A stretch of 64,000 bases of DNA from Streptomyces sp. NBC_01267 (GTDB lineage Bacteria; Actinomycetota; Actinomycetes; Streptomycetales; Streptomycetaceae). The translations under genes were made by a program, and so were the position numbers. The first letter of the stretch is position 1. Every line of letters starts with the position of its first letter. Below, in pieces: positions 61,801 to 64,000 of this stretch. A model generated the notes under the pieces. That model saw only the letters and a list, made by a program, of their open reading frames with translations. It ran no database searches and was not told where the DNA came from. Where the stretch lies: the NCBI RefSeq assembly GCF_036241575.1, contig NZ_CP108455.1, positions 7,733,001 through 7,797,000 on the forward strand, written 5' to 3'.

Positions 61801-63986
61801 CGGCCCCGCCGCTGGACGTCCTCGACAGAGAGTGGGACGAGCGCCGCGCCCAGTGGTCCACGGATCCGGACAAGGCAGCAGAACTCGCTCTGCTCGATGC
61901 CACACTCAGGAAGCTGCCGGACATCCTCACCGGCAGGACCAGGCCCACCGACATCCTGTTCCCGCGCGGTTCCGTCGCGCTCGTCGAAGGCACGTACCGC
62001 AACAACCGCGTGGCCGACATGTACAACCGCGCCATGACGGACACCGCAGCCGCCATCGTCGCGGAGCGGCTGCGCCTGGACCCGTCCGCGCGCCTGCGCA
62101 TCCTGGAGATCGGCGCGGGTACCGGCGGCACGAGCGCCGGGATGTTCGCCACGCTGCGCCCGTTCCAGGACCACATCGAGACCTACACGTACACCGACCT
62201 CTCGAAGGCGTTCCTGAACCACGCCAGGACCGAGTACGGACCGGAGGTTCCGTACCTCGCCTACGCCCGCTTCGACGCGGAACAGCCGCTCGCCGGGCAG
62301 GGGGTGGAGAGCGGGAGCTACGACCTGGTCATCGCCGCCAACGTGCTGCACGCGACGCGCGACACCCGGAACACCATCCGCAACGCGAAGGCGGCGCTGC
62401 GCGACGGGGGGTGGCTCCTGCTGAACGAACTGGCGGCGTTCGACGTCTCCAGCCACCTCACGTTCGGACTCCTGGAGGGCTGGTGGCTCTTCGAGGACCA
62501 CGCGCTGCGGGTACCCGGTTCGCCCGCGCTGTCGCCCGCGAACTGGCGGGAGGTGCTGGTCAGCGAAGGCTTCTCCTCCGTCGTCCCCGTGCTGCCCCGG
62601 ACACTTGAGCTCGGGCAGCAGATCATCGCCGCGGAGAGCGACGGGATCGTCCGGCAGGCAGTGGCCCCGCCGTCGTACCGCGAAACCGCTGCTCCGCGAG
62701 CGCTCCCGGAGCCCCCGGCGGAGGCCACCGCACCCCCGCGCCCCCGCCCCGCCCCGGCACGGCCCCCGGCCGGCGGCGGGACAGCCGGTGCGTCCGGCGC
62801 CGACGCGGAGAACCGGGCCGGCGCCATGGCCGGATACCTCAGGGACCAGGCCGCGCAGACCCTCGGTATTCCGCCGGACAGGATCGCGCTCTCCGCGCCG
62901 CTCAGCGACTACGGGATGGACTCCATCCTCGTCCTCCAGCTCACCACCGCGCTGCGTGAGGACCTCGGAGAGGTTCCGTCCACCCTGCTCTTCGACGCCG
63001 AGTCCGTCGAGGAACTCACCGACCACTTCATGGCGGCCGGCGGCCCCCGGGTGGACGCCCTCCTGGCACGCCTGAAACCCGCGGCAGCGGGAACACCCGC
63101 CCCCGGCACCGCGTTCCGGCCGCCGGAGCCGTCCGCGCATCCCGCCACGGCGCCGGCACAGCCCATCGCCGCGCTCTTCCGCGCGGCGGTGCGGACGGGC
63201 ACCCCGGAGCAGGCCGGTGACCTGCTGTCGATCGCCGCCCGGCTCCGGCTGTCCTCCGTGACCGGAGCGGGGACGGAGCCGGAAACCCTGCGGCTGTCGG
63301 ACGGCGATCAGGAACCGGCCCTGGTCTGCCTGCCTTCCCTCATCGCCCCCACCGGGGCCCACCAGTACGTGAAGTTCGCAGCCGCACTCCGTGGCCGCCG
63401 CGAGGTGTGGACGGTCTCCGTCCCCGGTTACGGCGCCGGTGAGCCGCTTCCGGTGAGCCTGGAAGCGGCTGCGGACCGGCTGGCCGGGACGCTGCTCCGA
63501 CGGTTCGATGGCCGGCCGTTCGCGCTCGCCGCCTACTCCTCCGGAGGGTGGCCCGCCCACGAGCTGGTACGACACCTGGAGAAGGCCGGTGCTCCGCCCG
63601 CCGCTCTGGTGCTGCTCGATACCCTCCAGTCGGCCGGAACCGCCATGATCCAGGGAATGTCGGTGCTCACGCGACGGCTGATCGACCGGTTCCCCCAACT
63701 GCCCGTCCTCGACGATCAGCTCACGGCGATGGCGTGGTACGCGCAGTTGCTCGAAGGCTGGCGCCCGCTGCCCGTGACCACCCCGACCCTCCTGGTGAGC
63801 GCCGCGGAGGACAAGACCCTGCTCGAACTGCTCGGCGACGACGCGCGCGCCGGCTGGCCGCTGGATCACCGACGGACGGAGGTGGCGGGGGACCACTTCT
63901 CCATGCTTGAGGAGTACGCGGAGCCGACCGCACTCGCCGTTCACGGGTGGCTCCGCGAACACTGCGCCTCCCGGCAGCAGTTCTGA
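43872..63986 (+). CDS. Five-module AT-less type I PKS with branching module and thioesterase (glutarimide type)
   Basis: 6704 residues in one frame from ATG 43872 (GGAGGAACCCG upstream) to the TGA at 63984-63986. Domain order: KS1-DH1-KR1-ACP1 (12-1455), KS2-B-ACP2 (1528-2530), KS3-KR3-ACP3 (2587-3720), KS4-ACP4 (3756-4490), KS5-DH5-KR5-cMT-ACP5 (4526-6390), TE (about 6470-6704). No AT domain occurs anywhere, and each KS is followed by the L-P-x-Y-P-F-x-R-x-R-x-W linker, so the free AT upstream must serve it. All five KS keep Cys and both His. KS2 has the TMCSGSST variant of branching ketosynthases. KR1, KR3 and KR5 carry the Asp that marks B-type reduction. With the amidotransferase it fits glutarimide assembly as in cycloheximide/actiphenol, streptimidone and migrastatin pathways. 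Being a single protein ending in a TE, it should be the complete line. Confidence 0.93.
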   Translation: MSTFEPAPATDDVAIIGLALRFPGAETLEELGGHLVAGRSLISEVPPERWSKDRYFGDPRRGAQKTNSIWGGFVEHADCFDAEFFNISPREAETMDPQQRMALELAWRAIENAGYAASALAGTETGVFMGVCHADYAEMMEREGARTDVYFPTGTAYSIIANRISYYFDLQGPSITNDTACSSSLVSVHEAVRALCNGECGVALAGGVNLIWSPKHFVAFSQASMLSRTGRASAFDQSADGYVRGEGGAVLLLKPLARAVADGDPIHAVIKGAATNHGGRTNSLTVTNPTAQANLIEGLYTRAGIRPESVTYIEAHGPGTPVGDPIEIMALKGAFRNLHAAQGTVAQPASCGIGSVKTNIGHLEGAAGVAGIAKVISSLALRMLPANVNFQNQNRLIKLEDSPFHVIRDTQPWPAPTPGTDGRIRPRRAGVSSFGFGGTNAHVVLEEHLTGEAGEAGEAGEAGEAGAGAQDAPVRGPQFLPLSAKTPDRLRAVAGNLLTHLREHPSQALADIAYTLRVGREPMPVRVVFAVADRAELELLLREFMDGARAEGELHLGGTARGATEEIAALRAAGTRWVQGGALDWADQPGHGAPRPRPRRVRLPGYPFARERHWFSVPQQGVEAGTTPSAVHATTAAHPLVHSDTSGPAGHRYSSTFTGEEPFLASHVVGGARVLPAAAHVEMVRAAAVRAMGPDAAEPAVVRLRNVAWPRPLVVRDAPVEASVRLTPQDGGALAFEVSTGTDPAVVHSSGVVEADGSREPDRVDLAALLAACPGERSPVDVYAAFRDRGLEYGPAMRGIEELRLGTRELIARIGKPAAGEAADAGYVLPPSVLDAALQSSLVLLAETSREPADGPALPFAFEELTVYGACVSETWAWVRRREGHSTLDVFDIDLCGSAGVVRVSLRGLVQRTQGAKSGRGNGADIVTAAVPWVRTPLDVPEDRATAFPSVRGYLGGRAAVHATVVEDTTGFTVTPLPDVAPGRVADGVEAVVDLAFRHAAELVRSKPQGPYRFVVLADDRLPRHYHAPLTGLFRTVVLENPRVTGRVVRVAGLDTVSPERIADILRAEAADRSADCEIRYGADGTRHAARPVELRLGEGAEIPPLKEGGVYWITGGLGGLGLHVARYFGRCAGVVVVLSGRSAPGAASGTALRGLREAGVAAHYLPVDVGAKDDVDRAVRTITRDHGAIDGIVHAAGVLRDAYLYTKDPSDVLAVLEPKVDGVLNLDAATRGLALDFFVAFSSVAGVFGSSGQSDYAAANAFLDAFVHHRRALVDIGERSGRTSAVSWPLWADGGMSMDAVTREAMLRDRGWEPLPTEDGLRVLGGVLRDGPAHTVVAYGAAATLTAAAPPPVAPRAVPVDTTLVEPVASITEEDLTERTTALLRRIVGGVLHRDPLTLDETVNLVDYGIDSLAILETTASLEVFLGPLSKTIFFEYTTIEGVAGHLVAEHRDKLRAITSAGDPPPAAVPAAVVPAGKNDAAGKNDAAGKNDAPAPVAPAPSAPDTRSTPAAHDRSAAPGPRDDHHDIAIIGISGTYPGADTLGELWAVLGEGRHEFREVPRERWDHDAVYSRDRSVLGKSSIRTGTFLRDIETFDPRYFRISKRDAENMSPEVRLFLQTGVEALEDAGYSRETIQRQYDGDVGVLAGSMSNHYGLYGFQNGLTRGSPASGSYTATLPNMLSYFYGFTGPSIFVDTMCSGSSTCVHQAVQMLRAGECRMAVAGGVNLLLHPYNLISSSQEHFTTATSDVIRSFGLGADGTILGEGVGALVLKPLVEAERDGDHVYAVIKGTALANAGVRNGFTVPSPRMQARAIEKAIDDAGVDPRTISYVEAHGSGTSLGDPIEVKALTTAFQKYTQDTEFCAIGSVKSNLGHLLHAAGMIGIAKVVLQFQKGKLAPSLHSSVTNPDIDFSRTPFRLQRQLASWEPAVTTVEGRRITHPRRAGITSIGAGGMNSHIILEEYPQPDRDPYGAQDGREELFVFSAMNESVLETWLTRFRDYLAAGAEPDPAAIAFTLRVGKNELPHRWAFLARTTGEAVAAVDRYLAGDRDLGAALAPGGPRTEGVRKLATTWVGGRSVDWRGADGGARTPRRVPLPAYPFERVRCWVTPEEGAPSVIAPLALRDKLHPFLGRNESDADGLRYVLDVHLDDLLDYGCTSGERQDKKRGVVPTFAIDLAIAATKVSGFADGSVVRRLRLLGPVSWTTAARLVTVFDASDGKRASGLVFAQDAAGTRTPVASFDVPAGEDDRTPLSGHLRSADFAGIAADVLAPDRAELLAPAEFLAGLAEGGIGYVPEFSGTESAFRLRDGRLVLKVGTPELQRDHVKPHVTLAPHVLAAIAQGLQSEAKRQGSPDWARTAPHRIDEIRLFTDGSGGGLPVAYVVLDVTADGEGLGGSVGLLDRHGQVVGVLSDMWCGDDEGPRKDPDVSARAVDGAEAADRGTPGEDSDGVISFAVDELREMAGGILKFERSELDARTGFDAFGFDSISLVALSKQVRERFGIDLTPAVFFDRNTFDSLGRHLFAEHEGPLRAAYERSLPPDPAGEPAPVPGNRSPGETTGNAGATTGAPDTVPAGAHRPAPADSPLPVAVIGAAGRFPGSPDLDAYWANLAAGTDNVTAFPLDRYDAAYARIAEAAEFPHHAGVLDDVDAFDAAFFRILPREAELMDPQHRLALQTVWNAIEHSGYAPSGLPADTGLFFGVSGTDYATLLAAHGAPPDAFTSTGNAHSMLANRISYVLDIHGPSQPVDTACSSSLVAVHRAVEAIRSGACDAAIAGGVNLLLSVDTFVSAGRAGMLSPDGRCKTFAGDANGYVRGEGVGAVVLKPLADAERDGDAILAVIVGTAENHGGRANSLTAPNGTAQADLVVRAMGGIDPRTIGYVEAHGTGTALGDPVEVRALQTAFRKLGSDTPATCGLGSVKTNIGHLEAAAGIAGLLKMVLAMEHGTLPQSLHCDRINPYIQLDGSPFRIVRANEPWERPRDRDGDLAPRRAGVSSFGFGGANCHVVIEEYPEQGADTGPAQDADDPGSPVAVPLSARTAQQLRERAQNLLAYLEDTPRPAPLRSIGWTLQTGREAMAERVGWVVSSHRELGEKLREFISGPASGPASGPASGPASGPASGPASGPQRGARPAQDGLADAVARWSGGEEVDWRRLYGATGSALPRRAHLPTYPFARDRYWLPGSAEKANSAAAQRPSVGTTLFAPRWTPKPASRDLAGRTPYTRHVVILCGVPAAVRDSVERRLPSVHCHTVTTDKRRPETRFTDLSRQVFEIVRVLAGQAHDGATLVQVVTPADGDDAAGPALAGLLRTTALESPHIAGQVLALDGERDAAGIAAIVQENAGHADDALVLHRGTERAVRTWVPVAADSTGTPWRSGGVYLITGGAGGIGAVIARRIARDAVRPTLVLVGRSAPDARTAQLLAELREAGAVARYAVADVSRWEEVRHLVARVGEESGPIHGIVHAAGVIHDAYLTNKTAEEWDKVLAPKVDGVVHLDRATAHMPIESFLVFSSGAAVTGNPGQSDYATANGFLGEYAARRNTRVAAGERSGRTVAIAWPLWKDGGMAVDDAIRAYLRRTRGLVPMESDEGLEALLNAWRSGEAGEDQIWVHHGETAELASVPPPVAAPPAAAPPASETAASETADGRPDRETLRSVVEIFARVTKLPLHDIDADRPLDDLALDSVMVVQLNRELSSVYGEVPTTLFYEFPTLRAVAGKLAGAPTPPTPGERATVQVPAARHTPRTAAAPGPPPPDDAIAIIGMSGRYPQAENTDEFWANLTAGRDAITEIPPDRWPLDGFYEPDRATAVATGRSYSKWGGFLRDFDAFDPHFFRIAPRDAYAMDPQERLFLQASWEVIEDAGYTREELARRHQRRVGVFAGVTKSGHARHGAARLPTGETVVPSLSFASLSARTSYVLDLRGPSLTIDTMCSSSLTAIHEACEHLRRGSCELAVAGGVNLYLHPSDYVELCRSTMLSSQARVRSFGSGGDGFVPGEGVGAVLLKPLARALADGDQVLAVVRGTSINHGGRSHGYTVPSPTAQAELIRDALTRAGVPAREVSYVEAHGTGTELGDPIEVQGLSLAFEGSTDERQFCAIGSVKSVIGHLEAAAGIAGVTKAVLQLRHRTLVPSLHAEELNPGIRFEETPFFVQRTLAPWESQTPRIAAVSSFGAGGSNAHVILEEYVPDPVPDRPASGEGEQLVVLSARTPERLRHSAARLAALLERAETARGAVGLADLAFTLQVGREAMKERLAVTVASLPELLRVLRGYAESGDGAGTPGLHRGSAGQGLGVVAEISADDDLRELLVDRWVRKGKLDKLAALWVDGVELDWRRTHRAASPRRISLPTYPFARDRFWIGDLEPVRETAPGAAPATAAPQPENAAPQSEEAGPHVTPDAASDPAHDFTSDAALDVTREERVARTVRATIADVLVMPPDEVDGGLAFADYGLDSILAVRLVHLLNETLRLDLSTGVVFDHSSADRLVAHLLAEYADIDAAAPEPAATETRPRTTPDTLRADRPAAHAPIAIVGMSGRFPGSDSLDDLWTHLANGDDLITEATRWDLADTGADGSARCTQGGFLHGIDRFDPLFFGISGVEAAAMDPQQRLLLEEAWKALEDAGYAGRQLGETRCGVYVGCYKGDYQEVVGDDAPAQAFWGNMASLIPARVSYFLDLKGPALAVDTSCSSSLVAIDLACRGLWSGETEMALAGGVFVQSTPRLYELAGGAGMLSATGRCHTFDHRADGFVPGEGVGVLVLKRLDDAVADGDHIHGVIRATGSNHDGATNGITAPSSVSQERLLRDTYESFGIDVESIRLVEAHGTGTPLGDPIEFSALSRAFRAGTEKTGYCALGSVKTNLGHTQFAAGVAGVFKILLSMRHQQIPASLHFEKPNPAVGLEDSPFYLSTRSHRWEAPADGGPRRGAVSSFGASGTNAHLVIEEAPPTARGRARTPRPAYLVVLSAHSREQLVQQMARLAEHCRRADLPDLGDLAYTLAVGRDRFAHRFACVAADRTELLRILGEGLDGARAFTGRAVPARKGATGAGTEKSHGEACLHRCAHPTGSDTDTATYRANLTALAGYFAQGVDLDYGAAFAGEAHLRVPLPTYPFAGESHWAGPPPLSPLPVTTLSRPVPDHPLIHRSSVVEGAPGTLRASTVFKGDEAVLRDHTVRGQRVLPGAAHLEMAREAAARVWGTGAKTPLLIRDMTWVRPVAFDGAPLSVDVLVRPAEGEELTFEIASKTGRDTAPVVFSTGRIAPSGTTRPDRVDLASLRARCVTAVSAERVRAALAAMGIVHGPSLRAVREAHVGTGTVLARLDLPAETDPAEAGYVLPPALLDSAIQSSIALQLADGGASVETVVPFALDRFELFAPCTASMWAVVRVADGAEPATALSRLDVDLVDGDGEVCVRMTGYTSRRAKETAPALFAPVWEPVSERTSGAAALPPTEQVLVVGGSSGQRSALARQYPRATMWDLAPGASTDEITSRLRDLTPVGHLLWIAPGAAPEDQGALLPTDAAGFTAAQEDGVIAAFRMIKALVRTGHDARPLTVTLVTRSALATYDTEPTAPAHAGLHGLFGSLGQEYANWSVRRTDLDTADLPEDLAALPDRPESDTLVRRAGQWLVRRWAPCRPGTVQRDAYREGGVYVVIGGAGGLGTVWTRHVVQRYGAHVIWIGRRPQDASIEAKLSTCTGRGSVRYLSADAADPASLRAAYEEVGRHHPRIHGVVQAALVLRDQSLARMDEATLRSCLTAKIDVSVAMAEVFADETLDFVLFFSSVQSFTTAAGQSNYAAGCTFSDAYAPFLARHRDCPVKVMNWGWWGSVGSASTALHRERMARWGLLSIEPPEAMEALDTLLSGPQPQLSFIKVQKPEAIAGIDVATRLTVHGRARSRITPAAVVAATREPSAWEAMRAIAAWRRSERDPLLARMVHGHLAALGALRDPGTPPTHGDIARLRRRAGILERYDIWLDHALRIVPPSAPPLDVLDREWDERRAQWSTDPDKAAELALLDATLRKLPDILTGRTRPTDILFPRGSVALVEGTYRNNRVADMYNRAMTDTAAAIVAERLRLDPSARLRILEIGAGTGGTSAGMFATLRPFQDHIETYTYTDLSKAFLNHARTEYGPEVPYLAYARFDAEQPLAGQGVESGSYDLVIAANVLHATRDTRNTIRNAKAALRDGGWLLLNELAAFDVSSHLTFGLLEGWWLFEDHALRVPGSPALSPANWREVLVSEGFSSVVPVLPRTLELGQQIIAAESDGIVRQAVAPPSYRETAAPRALPEPPAEATAPPRPRPAPARPPAGGGTAGASGADAENRAGAMAGYLRDQAAQTLGIPPDRIALSAPLSDYGMDSILVLQLTTALREDLGEVPSTLLFDAESVEELTDHFMAAGGPRVDALLARLKPAAAGTPAPGTAFRPPEPSAHPATAPAQPIAALFRAAVRTGTPEQAGDLLSIAARLRLSSVTGAGTEPETLRLSDGDQEPALVCLPSLIAPTGAHQYVKFAAALRGRREVWTVSVPGYGAGEPLPVSLEAAADRLAGTLLRRFDGRPFALAAYSSGGWPAHELVRHLEKAGAPPAALVLLDTLQSAGTAMIQGMSVLTRRLIDRFPQLPVLDDQLTAMAWYAQLLEGWRPLPVTTPTLLVSAAEDKTLLELLGDDARAGWPLDHRRTEVAGDHFSMLEEYAEPTALAVHGWLREHCASRQQF
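43905..48236 (+). other. PKS module 1: KS-DH-KR-ACP
   Basis: KS1 (12-448) with active Cys181 in TACSSSL and His in EAHGPGT (Pro in place of the usual Thr) and NIGHLEG. DH1 (about 638-905) is intact with His667 in HVVGGARVLP and Asp835/Gln839. KR1 (about 920-1330) has TGGLGGLG and Tyr1257. ACP1 carries Ser1413. Expected action: extend malonamyl starter by two carbons, reduce and dehydrate to the 2-enoyl amide needed for the Michael addition. Confidence 0.88.
45222..45266 (+). repeat. In-frame 9-base tandem repeat in the PKS gene
   Basis: Five perfect copies of GGTGAAGCC encode (Gly-Glu-Ala)5 in the linker after KS1. Confidence 0.9.
48303..48353 (+). repeat. In-frame 18-base tandem repeat in the PKS gene
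   Basis: Three near-identical copies encode Gly-Lys-Asn-Asp-Ala-Ala in the linker between ACP1 and KS2. Confidence 0.85.
48453..51461 (+). other. PKS module 2: KS-B-ACP branching module
   Basis: KS2 (1528-1965) has Cys1699 in DTMCSGSSTCVHQA, as in vinylogous-branching KSs. The domain at about 2120-2420 is DH-sized with a double-hotdog-like pattern but lacks the H-x-x-x-G-x-x-x-x-P motif, as expected for a branching (B) domain. ACP2 carries Ser2487. Expected action: Michael addition of malonyl to the enoyl amide, then attack of the amide nitrogen on the KS thioester to close the glutarimide. Confidence 0.85.
51630..55031 (+). other. PKS module 3: KS-KR-ACP
   Basis: KS3 (2587-3013) with Cys2752. 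KR3 (about 3199-3590) with TGGAGGIG and Tyr3526 in QSDYATANGF. ACP3 has Ser3684. No DH, so the beta-hydroxyl should remain, which fits the side-chain hydroxyl next to the glutarimide methylene in cycloheximide and streptimidone. Confidence 0.88.
53169..53249 (+). repeat. In-frame 12-base tandem repeat in the PKS gene
   Basis: Six perfect copies of AGCGGCCCGGCG and a partial seventh encode (Ser-Gly-Pro-Ala)n in the linker after KS3. Confidence 0.9.
55137..57341 (+). other. PKS module 4: KS-ACP (no reductive or methylating domain)
   Basis: KS4 (3756-4185) with Cys3931 in DTMCSSSLTA; the second His motif reads KSVIGHLEAA. Only a linker rich in Pro, Ala, Glu and Asp separates it from ACP4 (Ser4452). 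The beta-keto group formed should persist, matching a ketone or phenol oxygen in the product. Confidence 0.88.
57447..63041 (+). other. PKS module 5: KS-DH-KR-cMT-ACP
   Basis: KS5 (4526-4945) with Cys4685. DH5 (about 5135-5405) with His5167 in DHTVRGQRVLP and Asp5336/Gln5340. KR5 (about 5490-5860) with GGAGGLG and Tyr5788 in QSNYAAGCTF, the usual Asn replaced by Cys as seen in many trans-AT KRs. The C-methyltransferase (about 5960-6256) has the SAM motif LEIGAGTGGTS. ACP5 has Ser6351. It should give an alpha-methyl enoyl thioester. Confidence 0.88.
63279..63983 (+). other. PKS thioesterase domain
   Basis: Residues about 6470-6704. The nucleophile elbow is AYSSGGWPAH (Ser6556 in the A-x-S-x-G version of G-x-S-x-G), the Asp is likely in LVLLDTLQ and the catalytic His in AGDHFSML. 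It releases the chain; whether by hydrolysis or cyclisation cannot be told. Confidence 0.85.
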
Positions 63987-64000
63987 CAACGAGATGCGAC

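Noticed and set aside
59232..63989. Minus-strand open frame of 1585 codons opposite the PKS 3' half
   Set aside because: It is a GC-bias shadow of the PKS frame: no domain, very high Arg/Gly content and no ribosome binding site. The same applies to the minus-strand frames at 45492-49064, 53670-56513 and 56646-58508.
1..64000. CRISPR arrays, tRNA or rRNA genes
   Set aside because: No regularly spaced direct repeats of CRISPR size and no cloverleaf or rRNA sequences were recognised. The tandem repeats in the PKS gene are coding and lack spacers.

Overview
The window looks like Streptomyces or a close relative. It has very high GC, strong GC3 bias, GTG/TTG starts, overlapping ATGA stop-start pairs, an ATPase-less sugar ABC operon, a SARP regulator and a giant modular polyketide synthase (PKS). 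It is an accessory chromosomal region, with many insertion sequences and gene fragments on the left and a biosynthetic gene cluster on the right.

Region 1 (1-8.9 kb): a MarR regulator with a perfect palindromic operator; a rifampin phosphotransferase gene (rph) with a rifamycin-associated-element-like inverted repeat upstream; an intact IS3-family element that splits a 107-codon gene; an RNA cyclic phosphodiesterase (thpR); decayed GNAT and LGFP-like fragments; and a DAO-family oxidase.
Region 2 (8.9-22.7 kb): mostly ordinary genes. These are an ECF sigma/anti-sigma pair, a lipoprotein, a hydroxyisobutyrate-dehydrogenase-like enzyme, a nucleoside hydrolase plus sugar ABC operon (no ATPase) facing its LacI regulator across two operator-like sites, a secreted tripeptidyl-aminopeptidase-like hydrolase, a P-loop ATPase, and an ArsR-MFS pair.
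Region 3 (22.7-33 kb): a graveyard of mobile DNA. It holds two IS5-type remnants, a DUF1214 fragment, a Tn3-transposase tail, an integrase split by an IS256-family element with a 9-bp target duplication and a passenger ORF, a second identical IS3 copy that cuts the stop codon of an SDR gene, a truncated IS5 transposase and a frameshifted SMI1/KNR4 gene. Among them is an intact editing-less threonyl-tRNA synthetase gene with a classic ribosome-mediated attenuator (leader peptide with Thr-Thr-Thr, alternative pairing, terminator).
Region 4 (33-37 kb): an NTF2-like protein, a small membrane protein, a DHA2 MFS exporter, a cis-prenyltransferase, and then two truncated genes that abut and mark the edge of the cluster.
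Region 5 (37-64 kb): a glutarimide-type trans-AT polyketide cluster. A large SARP regulator diverges from a free-standing acyltransferase, a free ACP, an asparagine-synthetase-like amidotransferase and a single 6704-residue PKS.

The PKS domains read KS-DH-KR-ACP / KS-B-ACP / KS-KR-ACP / KS-ACP / KS-DH-KR-cMT-ACP / TE. The amidotransferase would make malonamyl-ACP. Module 1 would make the enoyl amide. The branching (B) module would add malonate at the beta carbon and close the glutarimide ring. Modules 3-5 would extend the side chain. Starter plus five extensions gives 13 chain carbons, the count in the cycloheximide/actiphenol skeleton before its two methyls. The PKS stop codon lies 14 bases before the window end, so any tailoring genes downstream are not visible.
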